DNA of 64,000 nt from JAENVT01 sp031370825 (GTDB lineage Bacteria > Actinomycetota > Acidimicrobiia > Acidimicrobiales > Ilumatobacteraceae). Under the pieces are notes generated by a model that saw nothing but the letters and a program-made list of their open reading frames with translations, made no database searches and was not told where the DNA came from. Location: contig JANMRB010000108.1 in the NCBI GenBank assembly GCA_031370825.1, forward strand, positions 5,695 through 69,694. The letters are read 5' to 3'. Made by a program: the position numbers and the translations under genes. Positions 33,378 to 41,458 of this stretch are shown one piece after another (the first letter of the stretch is position 1; each line of letters begins with the position of its first letter).

Positions 33378-34763
33378 TCAGACGATCTCGAAGAGCCGGT
33401 CCAGCTCCCACGACGTCACCGATGTAGCCATCGGATCACCACCGGTCGTGTGGAACATCAGCCACTCCCACCGGCGGGTGTTCACCCAGTAGTCACAGAA
33501 CTTGGCGCCCAGCACGCTGCGCAACACGGTGTCTGTCGCCATCGCATCGGCGGCCTTCGAGATCGTGTTGGGCAGGTGGGGATACCCGGCGGGGAGGCCC
33601 CAGCCAGCCACTCGCAGCGGCTCGGGCGGATCGATGGCTTGCTCGATCCCGGCGATTCCGCCTGCCAAGACTGCGGCGAGAACGAGATAAGGATTGGCGT
33701 CGCCACCGGCTACACGGTTCTCAATTCGCGCCGCCTTCGGCGATCGCGACAGCACGCGTACCGCCGCGGATTTGTCATCCTCACCCCATGAAGCCACGGT
33801 CGGGGCTGCGGCGAAACCGACGACTCGCCGGAAGGAGTTGACGTTCGGGCAGAAGATCGATGTGGCCGCAGACATAGTCGAGATGAGACCGCCGATCCAA
33901 TGGCGGCTGAGGTCGGAGAGCCCCTGCCCATCGGGTGCATAGAACACAGGGACGCTGTCGCGCGCCAGCGAGTGGTGCACGTGCAGTCCGTTGCCGTACT
34001 CGTGGCTGGGCTTGGCCATGAACGTCACCGAGCAACCTTGCTCGAGCGCGACCTCGCGCAGCACTTGTTTGATCCGGATGACGCGGTCGCATGCGGTGAT
34101 CGGATCTGTCGGGTCGATGTTGATCTCGAACTGACCGGGTGCCGCTTCGTCATGCCAGCCCTCGATCGGCACACCCAAGCCGTCGAGGCGATTCAGTGCC
34201 ACGTCGATGAAGCGCAGCTGCTGGCGCGAGTTGTGGTGCAAGTAGCCGAGAGGCGCTGGATGCGACATCGGGGTGAGCCCACGCATCTTCTTGGCCCGGG
34301 CCTGCGCATAGGACTCAGTGAACAGCATGACCTCGATCTCGAAGGCCGCCTTCGCTGTAAGTCCGTGGCTCGCCAGTCGCTCCGTGACTTCGCGCAGCTT
34401 CGACCGCGGACAAACGGGAACAGGTTTGCCATCGAGATCGACGATGTCACAGATGACGTTGGCGGTTCCGGGTCGGTCGGGCGCCGCGACGAGCGTGGAC
34501 AGGTCGGGGCGCTGATGGAAATCGCCGAGGGCCTCGCGACGCCAGTCGTCCCACCAGACCAGAAACGGCGTGCCGCTGATGTCGTAGCCGAGCACGAACT
34601 CGGTGATCGCGTTCCCGAGTGGAAGCGATGAGACGAACTTGCGCGTCGACAGGTGCTTGCCGATCACCAGTCCATCGATCGAGATCCCCTCGGTCTTGAC
34701 CCATGAGATTGCCTTGTCCTCGAGCCACGCGGTTGCTTGCTGTTCGTCCACGTCAGGGTCCAC
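33378..34763 (-). CDS. Glutamine-synthetase-family gamma-glutamylamine ligase
   Basis: This 461-aa ATP-dependent ligase has the GS fold: KAAFEIEVMLF (metal site), GQFEINIDPTDP, CSVTFMAKPSHEYGNGLHVHHSLA, and NRVAGGDANPYLVLAA. The sequence is of the PuuA/GlnA3-like type rather than ammonia-assimilating GlnA, fitting its operon with a PuuD-like hydrolase. GTG 34763 overlaps the upstream stop by 11 nt; GTG 34751, 2 nt beyond that stop, is an equally good start. The amine substrate is unknown. Confidence 0.9.
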   Translation of the reverse strand: MDPDVDEQQATAWLEDKAISWVKTEGISIDGLVIGKHLSTRKFVSSLPLGNAITEFVLGYDISGTPFLVWWDDWRREALGDFHQRPDLSTLVAAPDRPGTANVICDIVDLDGKPVPVCPRSKLREVTERLASHGLTAKAAFEIEVMLFTESYAQARAKKMRGLTPMSHPAPLGYLHHNSRQQLRFIDVALNRLDGLGVPIEGWHDEAAPGQFEINIDPTDPITACDRVIRIKQVLREVALEQGCSVTFMAKPSHEYGNGLHVHHSLARDSVPVFYAPDGQGLSDLSRHWIGGLISTMSAATSIFCPNVNSFRRVVGFAAAPTVASWGEDDKSAAVRVLSRSPKAARIENRVAGGDANPYLVLAAVLAGGIAGIEQAIDPPEPLRVAGWGLPAGYPHLPNTISKAADAMATDTVLRSVLGAKFCDYWVNTRRWEWLMFHTTGGDPMATSVTSWELDRLFEIV

Positions 34764-35391
34764 CCAGCATCCAAGCCAGCGACCTGCCGGTGAGCTCGGC
34801 CAGATGGGCCAACTTGCCGACCGCCTGGATCTTGCCGTCGAGCAGGTCCTGACCGAGCACGGTGTTGCCGCAGAACACGTTGAGCAGGGCGTGCTCGCTG
34901 CCGTGCAACTCGTATGCGACCGGGGTATCTCCCATCGTGATCTCGGAGCCGTTGTCGGTGCACACGACCCGCATCGAGCTCGGGACGCCCGGTCGCAGTG
35001 TCGCGAACGTGAAGAACCGCTGCGCCTCTTCCTGCCAGGTGCCGTGGGGCGGCTCGAGGAGCTTGCCGACGGTCAACGCGAGCTTCGGATGGCGCGCCAC
35101 GCCGCTGACCTTCGGCTTTGGCGGGTTCTCGTCGGCCATCGTGTTGATGTCTGCGGCGATCACAACGTCGGCGTCATCGCTGACGCCGCGCACGACCATC
35201 ACCCCGCCGTGACCGAAGCGCATGGTCGCGGCCTGCGGGTCGACCGTGGATTGCAAGGCGACGTTGCCCTTCGTCCGTCCGATTGCCGCGGCGAGCTTCG
35301 GGGTTCGTGCAGCGCGTCGAAGCGTTGCCGAAAGGATCAGCACGATCGGAACGGGGTCGGCTTCGACCTCTATGCGTGCTGACTGGGTCAT
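34753..35391 (-). CDS. Conserved protein with an SCP2-like lipid-binding part
   Basis: This 212-aa cytoplasmic protein begins MTQSARIEVEADPVPIVL. Segments GVMVVRGVSDDADVVIAAD, ARHPKLALTVGKLL and the terminal GKLAHLAELTGRSLAWMLGG resemble SCP2-type sterol-carrier relatives, but the match is partial. It is first, or close to first, in the amine-ligase operon. A direct role in amine use is an inference from position only. Confidence 0.6.
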   Translation of the reverse strand: MTQSARIEVEADPVPIVLILSATLRRAARTPKLAAAIGRTKGNVALQSTVDPQAATMRFGHGGVMVVRGVSDDADVVIAADINTMADENPPKPKVSGVARHPKLALTVGKLLEPPHGTWQEEAQRFFTFATLRPGVPSSMRVVCTDNGSEITMGDTPVAYELHGSEHALLNVFCGNTVLGQDLLDGKIQAVGKLAHLAELTGRSLAWMLGGP

Positions 35392-35402
35392 GGGCGCTGA
35401 GG

Positions 35403-35726
35403 CTACGCTCGCCGCCGCGAGGCTTTCGAGACGGGCGTCTCGCCCCACAGCTCCAACTGCTCCCACGTGATGGCCACGTCGCTGATCAATTGCCAGGTGA
35501 GGCGGCCCCGGGGTCCCGGCCGCCGCACCTCGACGCGCTCCGGGCGCAAGCTGCGCGCCGAGCCGTTGGCGTCGTGGATCGTGATGCTTCCATCGATCGC
35601 CACTCCCGACATCTTGCCGGGGAGCCAACGTCCACCCTCGGCCTTGCGAAAGCGGACGGGCTCTCCACTGGTCAGGCGCAACAGAGCGAGCGTGTGGGCG
35701 TCAGTCACTGCTTCGGATTCAGCCAA
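35403..35726 (-). CDS. Small protein, unknown
   Basis: This encodes 107 aa from a TTG at 35726 overlapping the SDR stop; GTG 35708 is an alternative start giving 101 aa. It is beta-rich (RLTSGEPVRFRKAEGGRWLPGKMSGVAIDGSITIHD) with a basic C-terminus and no membrane segment. The Arg-rich patch may bind nucleic acid. It sits between the SDR and the SCP2-like gene, probably in one transcript. No family recognised. Confidence 0.6.
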   Translation of the reverse strand: MAESEAVTDAHTLALLRLTSGEPVRFRKAEGGRWLPGKMSGVAIDGSITIHDANGSARSLRPERVEVRRPGPRGRLTWQLISDVAITWEQLELWGETPVSKASRRRA

Positions 35727-36525
35727 CGTCCATGATCCTGGCCTGCAGTTTGCGCATGCCGGCCAGCCAGCGGTCGTAGTCGCCGGTCTTGCGCTGCGCG
35801 TAAGTAAGCACTTCGGGGTGGGGCAGGATGAGGAAGGTCTCTGCCCGTATCACGGCGACCGCAACCTCGGCGACGTCGTCGGGCTCGAGAACCACCCCGG
35901 CGGCGCGGACCACATCGCCCGCACCGGAGCCCGTGATCGGCCCGCTATTGAGCATGTTGGTGTTGACACCTTGCGGGCACAGACAGCTGACGCGGATGCC
36001 CTTGTCGCCATACGTGATGCTCATCCATTCGGCGAAGGCGACTGCTGCGTGTTTCGTTAGCGAGTAGGGCGCCGATCCGATCTGAGTGAGCAGACCCGCT
36101 GCCGAGGCGGTCGAGCAGAAGTACCCCTCGCCACGGGCGAGCCAGCCCGGCAGCAGGTACTTAGCTGCCCAGCGGTGGGCGTGCACGTTGACGTTGAAAG
36201 ACAACTCCCAGTCAGCCTCTGGCGTGCTGAGATCGGAACCCACCGCGACACCGGCGTTGGCGAAGAACAGGTCGATCGGCCCGAATGCGTCCTCGGCCGA
36301 CGCGACGAGCTGTTGGTTGCCCGATTCGGTTCCCAGGTCGCCCGCAACAGCGATTGCACTGCCCGGTCGCAGCTCGTTGAGCTGGTTGGCCACGGCCGTC
36401 AGACCGCCGGCGTCTCGGTCGGAGGCCACGACGTCGGCCCCTTCACGGTGGAATCGCCTGGCAAGAGCTCGCCCTATCCCGTTGGCCGCGCCCGTGACAA
36501 CGACATGACGTCCATCGAGTTCCAT
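35719..36525 (-). CDS. Short-chain dehydrogenase/reductase
   Basis: This classical SDR has 268 aa: TGAANGIG cofactor motif, LFFANAG (NAG), catalytic Ser in STASAAGLL and YSLTK (Tyr-x-x-x-Lys). Asp in VVASDRDAG after the second strand suggests NAD preference. The substrate is unknown. A short palindrome lies just before its start codon. It is likely the first gene of the operon reading toward the amine ligase. Confidence 0.9.
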   Translation of the reverse strand: MELDGRHVVVTGAANGIGRALARRFHREGADVVASDRDAGGLTAVANQLNELRPGSAIAVAGDLGTESGNQQLVASAEDAFGPIDLFFANAGVAVGSDLSTPEADWELSFNVNVHAHRWAAKYLLPGWLARGEGYFCSTASAAGLLTQIGSAPYSLTKHAAVAFAEWMSITYGDKGIRVSCLCPQGVNTNMLNSGPITGSGAGDVVRAAGVVLEPDDVAEVAVAVIRAETFLILPHPEVLTYAQRKTGDYDRWLAGMRKLQARIMDVG

Positions 36526-36532
36526 CCCCCCA

Positions 36533-36547
36533 GATGGTAGGTGCTAC
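36533..36547. promoter_or_regulatory. Palindrome TGGTAG-N3-CTACCA upstream of the SDR gene
   Basis: A perfect 6-bp inverted repeat starts 8 nt before the SDR start codon. The size and location suit a dimeric regulator binding site, but no regulator is encoded next to it. Confidence 0.35.
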
Positions 36548-36556
36548 CAATCCCCT

Positions 36557-36626
36557 CCGAGTGTTTGCGCGCCGGCGACGCGCATCGGAGTGTCTCCGGC
36601 CACCCCGGGTGGGCTTGAAACACTCG
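36557..36626. repeat. Intergenic repeat, copy 2, with inverted-repeat ends
   Basis: This copy is bounded by perfect inverted repeats CGAGTGTTT (36558-36566) and AAACACTCG (36618-36626), with internal hairpins CGGAG-TGT-CTCCG and CCACC-CCG-GGTGG. It shares ordered blocks with 24567-24625. It lies between the divergent SDR and small-ORF genes. Confidence 0.5.
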
Positions 36627-36739
36627 TATGCATGGCGTCACACCGCGCGAAGAGCATGTTGACGGTACGATGCACTGCATCAGCACCCCTGGCGAGATAC
36701 GGTCTCGGTAAGAGCTAACAGCGTTAAGGAGACAGCACG

Positions 36740-36901
36740 ATGACCGACACCAACGAAGCCGTCATCACGGAAGCATTGAGCGTGATCGACAAGGCTCTCG
36801 CGCAGATGCTGCGCCGCGAGTTGGTCTCGTCCGGTGAAGTGACCGATGTGTTGCTCGACGTCCGTACTCTGCTGACGTTGCCCGCCCCCGTCGAGGGCTG
36901 A
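36740..36901 (+). CDS. 53-aa small protein with strong ribosome binding site
   Basis: ATG 36740 has AAGGAG 8 nt upstream, among the strongest sites in the window, in a region where most genes look leaderless. The product is an acidic amphipathic helix bundle candidate (TDTNEAVITEALSVIDKALAQML, RRELVSSGEVTDVLLDVRTLL) without membrane segment or cysteine. It ends 6 nt before the convergent WS/DGAT gene end. It could be a small regulator or carrier-like protein; no family is recognised. Confidence 0.65.
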   Translation: MTDTNEAVITEALSVIDKALAQMLRRELVSSGEVTDVLLDVRTLLTLPAPVEG

Positions 36902-36907
36902 TCCACC

Positions 36908-38293
36908 TTAGGCTTTCACCAGATCGGCGAATGCCTTCTCGAGGCATTCGCGTAGCAGTTCAGGTTCGGTCACTGCAGCGGAGTCGATGTTGACGCCCAT
37001 GTCGAGGCTGTGGTTGTAGCTCAGCAGAGTCAGGTTGAACGCGACCCCAACGAGTGGACCGACGGCGTAGTTCTGGAGGATCTGTGCTCCGGCGAGATAC
37101 AGCGGCACGGGCGCGCCGCGCACGTTAGATGTCGCGAAGTCGATCGTCTGCCCCTGCTGTCGGGCCAACCGGGTGATGAGTGACGTCGGCAGCGTCGAGG
37201 CCACGGCCGCGAGCGTCTCGAGCGATGCGGTCGCGTTGGCTTCACGAGCGGCTCCGGCTGCCGCTTGAATCCACGTGAAGCGCTCCTCGATCGACATCTC
37301 ACCGGTCGGCACGAGCATTCGGGCCAGGCTGAATGCGTTGGAGCCGGATACCTCGCTTCTGGTGCTGATGGCCATGCTGGCTCGCAGCTCTTCGACAGGC
37401 GATCCCATACGCTGGTGATAACGGCCGGCCGCTTCTGCGGCAGCCGTCAGGAACGCGGTGTTCAGCGTGCCTCCCAAACGCTTGGCCGCGGCGCGCGTCT
37501 CGTCGAACGGCGCTTGCAGGACCTCCATGCGCCGCTTGAGGGAACGCTTGGTCCACAACGGCGACCTGGCCTGCTCGGTGTCGTTGAGCTGGCTCATCAC
37601 ACCTCGAACGGTGTCGGCAGCAGCCGATCCCGCCTCGGGTATGCCGGTCGGATCACTGAGCAGATCCTTGATCTGGCGCAAGAGCCCGAGCGGCATCCGC
37701 AAACTGCCTGCCAGAAGGTCGCGCAACAGATCACTGCCCGAATCGCTGCTGACCGGTTGGCGATCCGCAAGTTCGGCGGGGTCCAACGGTGGTGGATCGG
37801 GAGCATCACGTTCGAAGTCGAGGAACTGCAGCGACAACTTCACACTGCCCTCTCCGTCGGCGATCGTGTGATGCAACTTCTGGACGAGTGCGGATTTGCC
37901 GCCGCGCAGTCCGTCGACGATCACGAACTGCCACAGCGGGCGGGTTCGGTCGAACGGATCACAAACGATGAGGCAGGCCAGGTCGAGCAGCTGGCGCATC
38001 GTTCCCGGCTTTGGCAGAGCGATGTGTCGTACGTGGAAGTGCAGGTCGAAGTTGATGTCGTCGACCCACGTCGGCGCCGACAGGTTGGCCGGCATCGGCT
38101 GCACCCGTTGCCCGAGGCGTTCGACCACGTGAACTGCCCGATCCATGCGCGCCAGCAATCGATCGAAATCGGGTGGCCGATCGAGGATGGTGACCGCGGC
38201 GTAGGCGCTCGACAGATGTGGATCCTTCTCGAGACGCCACATCAGGCCCTCGGCATCGCTCATCTTGCGATCGAATGTGGGCATGTCGGCCAT
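36908..38293 (-). CDS. WS/DGAT wax ester synthase/diacylglycerol acyltransferase
   Basis: This 461-aa acyltransferase makes triacylglycerol or wax esters from acyl-CoA, forming storage lipid droplets. The catalytic HHxxxDG motif is HHTIADG at residues 141-147. N-terminal SDAEGLMWRLE and later NTAFLTAAAEAAGRYH and NVRGAPVPLYLAGAQI are the other family blocks. Family length is about 450-470. It is transcribed divergently from the HPr-kinase-like gene, with 48 nt between start codons. Confidence 0.94.
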   Translation of the reverse strand: MADMPTFDRKMSDAEGLMWRLEKDPHLSSAYAAVTILDRPPDFDRLLARMDRAVHVVERLGQRVQPMPANLSAPTWVDDINFDLHFHVRHIALPKPGTMRQLLDLACLIVCDPFDRTRPLWQFVIVDGLRGGKSALVQKLHHTIADGEGSVKLSLQFLDFERDAPDPPPLDPAELADRQPVSSDSGSDLLRDLLAGSLRMPLGLLRQIKDLLSDPTGIPEAGSAAADTVRGVMSQLNDTEQARSPLWTKRSLKRRMEVLQAPFDETRAAAKRLGGTLNTAFLTAAAEAAGRYHQRMGSPVEELRASMAISTRSEVSGSNAFSLARMLVPTGEMSIEERFTWIQAAAGAAREANATASLETLAAVASTLPTSLITRLARQQGQTIDFATSNVRGAPVPLYLAGAQILQNYAVGPLVGVAFNLTLLSYNHSLDMGVNIDSAAVTEPELLRECLEKAFADLVKA

Positions 38294-38299
38294 GGGCTC

Positions 38300-38305
38300 A
38301 CACTA
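38300..38305 (-). promoter_or_regulatory. -10 box TAGTGT of the WS/DGAT gene
   Basis: TAGTGT ends 6 nt before the ATG at 38293. Confidence 0.45.
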
Positions 38306-38327
38306 AGTCAGGTCTTCACCCGCGTTC

Positions 38328-38333
38328 TACAGT
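38328..38333 (+). promoter_or_regulatory. -10 box TACAGT of the HPr-kinase-like gene
   Basis: TACAGT ends 8 nt before the GTG at 38342. Confidence 0.45.
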
Positions 38334-38341
38334 GAACACTC

Positions 38342-39265
38342 GTGCGAGACCGGCGGACCATCCAGATCACACCGTTCGGATCGACGCTCTCGGTCGATAG
38401 CGACAACACCGAGCTCCTCGAAGAGGTCTGCGCCGGACTCGGCCGGTATCCCTCGCACCCAGTGATCGGCGGGGCCATGCGGGTGCGTGCCGCCGTCGAC
38501 GACGCGCTGCAGAGATCTTCGGGGTGGCCAGCGATGACGGCGGAGCTCGGGACCGAGCGACTCACCGTGCGCTGCGGAGAGTCGATCATGGTGGTCGATC
38601 GCGTTCGTGGTGAGGCCGACATCACACTTGCACCGGCAATGCTCAGCGAGCCCGACGCCTTGCGCCTCATGGTCGAAGGTGCGTTCACCAGCTACCACAC
38701 GGCCGCGGGCCGTTTGTACGCGGTGCACAGCGCCCTGGTCACAGCCGGGGGTCGTGGCCTGCTTCTGCGCGGCGTCTCCGGCGCCGGAAAATCGACCCTT
38801 ACGTACTCCTGCATGCGTGCGGGCATGGGGATCGTCAGCGACGACTGGCTGTACGGATCGGCAGTCCATGGGCCCGACCTGCTGACGGGTTACCCGTGGC
38901 GACTGATGATGACGACTGCCGCCGCGGCGGGCTTCCCCGAACTTCGCGGCGCCGCGGTCGTCGCCCACCCTTCCGACGATCGGTGGAAGATCCCGATCGT
39001 TCCGCCCGTCGCCCAACAGATCGTCCAACACGAGGTGCATGCCGTGGTCTTCATCGAAACCGAGGGCGATCTGGCGGTGACCGAGATCGACGGCACCGAG
39101 GCTGCGGCCAGGTTCGCCGACTCGTCCCTACCGACCGAACGCGACACGCTTTCGCCGCAGTGGGTGGACCACTTGCTGGACCGTCCGACGTTCGTTCTGC
39201 ACCGCGGCGGTTCGCCCGCCTGTGCGGCCGAGGCCCTTCAACGATTGGCGACCAACCTGCGATAG
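38342..39265 (+). CDS. HPr-kinase-like P-loop protein
   Basis: This 307-aa protein has the HprK C-terminal domain pattern: HSALVTAGGRGLLLRGVSGAGKST (Walker A 144-152) and IVSDDWLYG, the metal-binding acidic pair after the P-loop. True HprK of the sugar-PTS system is unlikely here. Such HprK-related kinases accompany peptide- or glycan-modifying clusters, often with an NTP_transf_5 protein, which is indeed two genes away. Substrate unknown. Its 3' end overlaps the convergent glycosyltransferase gene by 28 nt. Confidence 0.78.
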   Translation: MRDRRTIQITPFGSTLSVDSDNTELLEEVCAGLGRYPSHPVIGGAMRVRAAVDDALQRSSGWPAMTAELGTERLTVRCGESIMVVDRVRGEADITLAPAMLSEPDALRLMVEGAFTSYHTAAGRLYAVHSALVTAGGRGLLLRGVSGAGKSTLTYSCMRAGMGIVSDDWLYGSAVHGPDLLTGYPWRLMMTTAAAAGFPELRGAAVVAHPSDDRWKIPIVPPVAQQIVQHEVHAVVFIETEGDLAVTEIDGTEAAARFADSSLPTERDTLSPQWVDHLLDRPTFVLHRGGSPACAAEALQRLATNLR

Positions 39266-40359
39266 AGCGACTCGAAGCTGCGCGACGTGTGCCGAGAGTC
39301 GTGCGCCAGCGCCCATTGCCGCGCTCGGTCGGCTAGTGCGAGTCGTCGTGGCTCGTCGCTCAGCAAGGAGACGATCTCTGCCGCGAGAAGTTCGGGTTGG
39401 CCGCCATCGACAGCCACCGCCGCCGGCGGCCGCATCGTCGCGAAGTCAGTGACGTGACCGACGGATGTGCCCACGGTCGGGATGCCGCAGGCCGCCGCCT
39501 CCAGCACGGCTACTGGGCCGGCATCATGACGAGATGTCAGGACGTGCACGGACCCTCTGGCGAGAATGGACGCAGCCTCTGCTGGCTGGAGGTAGCCGTG
39601 AAAACGAACGCTGGCTTCGATGCCGAGGTTCGAAGCGATGTGTTGCAACTCGCCATCGAGCGTGTCGAGACCGACGATGTCGAGCGTCGTCGCTTCACGC
39701 GACTCGAGCACGTGCCGGAACGTCTGCAGCAGTAGTGCCTGATCCTTGACACGGTTGATGTTTCCGAGATGGACGAGCCGATCCGAGCGTGCTGTCGGCG
39801 CCTGAGACCGGAAGATCGACGTGTCGGCCCCAAGCGGGATGATCTCGTCGACTCGACTGCCGCTGCCGGAAACGTGCTGCTGCATCCATGTTGTCGCCAC
39901 CGTTACCGCGGTAGCGGTACGCGTTGCAGCACGTGCCAGCAACATCGTGCCGCGCTGCAGCCCGCCGCCGTAGTTGATTTCGGCGAGCGCAGCGAATTCG
40001 CCGCCGCACACGGACACGACTGACGGCCGGCGATGTCGGTGCGCGGCAATCGACGCGGCCAGACCGGGGAGGTTGGCCCACAACCCGTGAACGACGTCCG
40101 GTCGGCCACCACGGCCGGCCAGCGTGCTCACGCTACGCACCACCCTGACGATGTCGGACTTGGAGTGACTCCCCACGGGTACGTTGACCACGTCGGCGTC
40201 GAACAGGCGCCACTCGCCGACCTCTGTGTCGTGGCCGACCGCGATCACCAGCACCTCGTGGTCTGAGCTCAAGTCGGCGACGAGCCGGTGGATGAAGGCG
40301 ATGGTGTGCTGCGACCCGGGTGGAGCGACCCCACCCGGCACCACGAGCACGATCCGCAT
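39238..40359 (-). CDS. GT4-type glycosyltransferase
   Basis: This GT-B glycosyltransferase has 373 aa. N-terminal acceptor domain: MRIVLVVPGGVAPPGSQH. C-terminal nucleotide-sugar domain: RLVHLGNINRVKDQALLLQTF, VRFHGYLQPAEAASILARG and HDAGPVAVLEAAACGIPTVG, the EX7E-like motif of family 4. It transfers a sugar to an unknown acceptor within the 38-46 kb cluster. ATG 40359 has CAGACT 6 nt upstream. It is the only gene of the cluster core on the minus strand besides the exporter. Confidence 0.88.
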   Translation of the reverse strand: MRIVLVVPGGVAPPGSQHTIAFIHRLVADLSSDHEVLVIAVGHDTEVGEWRLFDADVVNVPVGSHSKSDIVRVVRSVSTLAGRGGRPDVVHGLWANLPGLAASIAAHRHRRPSVVSVCGGEFAALAEINYGGGLQRGTMLLARAATRTATAVTVATTWMQQHVSGSGSRVDEIIPLGADTSIFRSQAPTARSDRLVHLGNINRVKDQALLLQTFRHVLESREATTLDIVGLDTLDGELQHIASNLGIEASVRFHGYLQPAEAASILARGSVHVLTSRHDAGPVAVLEAAACGIPTVGTSVGHVTDFATMRPPAAVAVDGGQPELLAAEIVSLLSDEPRRLALADRARQWALAHDSRHTSRSFESLYRRLVANR

Positions 40360-40444
40360 CGGCTCAGTCTGGCCGAGATCGGGGTCGTAGCCTTCGCCCA
40401 TCGACTCAGCGACCGACCCATCCCAGCGGCTCCTGCAGCTGCGA

Positions 40445-41458
40445 TTGCTCCGGTTCGTCCTCGACCGATTGCGCGGAAGGGACCCCGCCGCTCCCGACAT
40501 GACCCTGCCGCAGATGCAGCGAGCCGGCTTTGCCAGCGGTCTGACTGCGCTTGCTGCCGAACTTGCGCTGACCGACTTCGGCGATCACTTGCAGCCGTAC
40601 TTGCGTGATCAACGCGCACAGGTCGCGGCGCGCGTCGAACGGTTCCGACCAGTGCTCGACAAGGCGCTGGTGGCGCTCGGGAGCGTCGCTGTGCCCGCGA
40701 CGCCGGTCAAAGGTGCCGAGTTGATCAATGGGATCTGGCCGGTCCCATCCGCGCGTCCGATGTCGGATGTCGACCTGGTCGTGCCCGCACGCCTGCGGGC
40801 TCAAGCAGGCGCTGCGCTAGTCGCTGCCGGGTTCAGCTTCGATGGGTCCTCGTCATACGAGGACACCTACGTCGCATGGGGCGACGGCTCGGTGGGGAGA
40901 ACTGACGGCGAGTCGGTCGAGCACAACGGCCGCGTCGAGATCCACCCCGGATGGGGGGAGTTCATCCATGGGTACGTCGTGCATGGCCTCCCGATCGAAG
41001 GTCATACAACGCTTCGTCCGTTGGGCGCGAATGGTTGCGCGCGACTGGACCTCGAAGGCGTGACCGCTTCGGTGATCGGCCATCTCAGTTCGACGGTCGT
41101 GCGATGCGAGGTTCGAGCAGTCAACGTCGTGGACGTCTGGTTCTGCGACAAGTCGGGCGCCGATTGGTTGACCGTTGCGGACTTGCTGGGCCAATGTGAT
41201 CCGAGGCTCGCCGGCCCGGGGTTGTGGCTGGTCGGGCAACTGCTTCCCGAGGTTGTTCCGAAGGACCTTGTCGAACGGCAGGTTCGTCGCCTGCCCGCTG
41301 CCGCGATGACACGACTCGCCCGCACGGACCCATCGGCGACATTGAGGGATGGATCGTCACGCACCACGCTTGGTTGGCGGCAGGCGTTCACCACCGGGCT
41401 GGCTGAGCGCGTCGCCGTGGTCCGCCAGATGACACGTTCGACGCGAGTTCGGCGATGA
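40445..41458 (+). CDS. NTP_transf_5-type nucleotidyltransferase family protein
   Basis: This 337-aa protein carries the hallmark of the PF14907 group: TPVKGAELINGIWPVPSARPMSDVDLVVP (about 86-114), where DVD supplies the catalytic acids, and EHNGRVEIHPGW. These proteins occur with HprK-like kinases in lasso-peptide-like and related clusters; what they modify is unknown. The start at TTG 40445 is uncertain: no better upstream codon is visible, and ATG 40499 would trim 18 residues. The next gene overlaps its stop by 4 nt. Confidence 0.75.
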   Translation: MLRFVLDRLRGRDPAAPDMTLPQMQRAGFASGLTALAAELALTDFGDHLQPYLRDQRAQVAARVERFRPVLDKALVALGSVAVPATPVKGAELINGIWPVPSARPMSDVDLVVPARLRAQAGAALVAAGFSFDGSSSYEDTYVAWGDGSVGRTDGESVEHNGRVEIHPGWGEFIHGYVVHGLPIEGHTTLRPLGANGCARLDLEGVTASVIGHLSSTVVRCEVRAVNVVDVWFCDKSGADWLTVADLLGQCDPRLAGPGLWLVGQLLPEVVPKDLVERQVRRLPAAAMTRLARTDPSATLRDGSSRTTLGWRQAFTTGLAERVAVVRQMTRSTRVRR

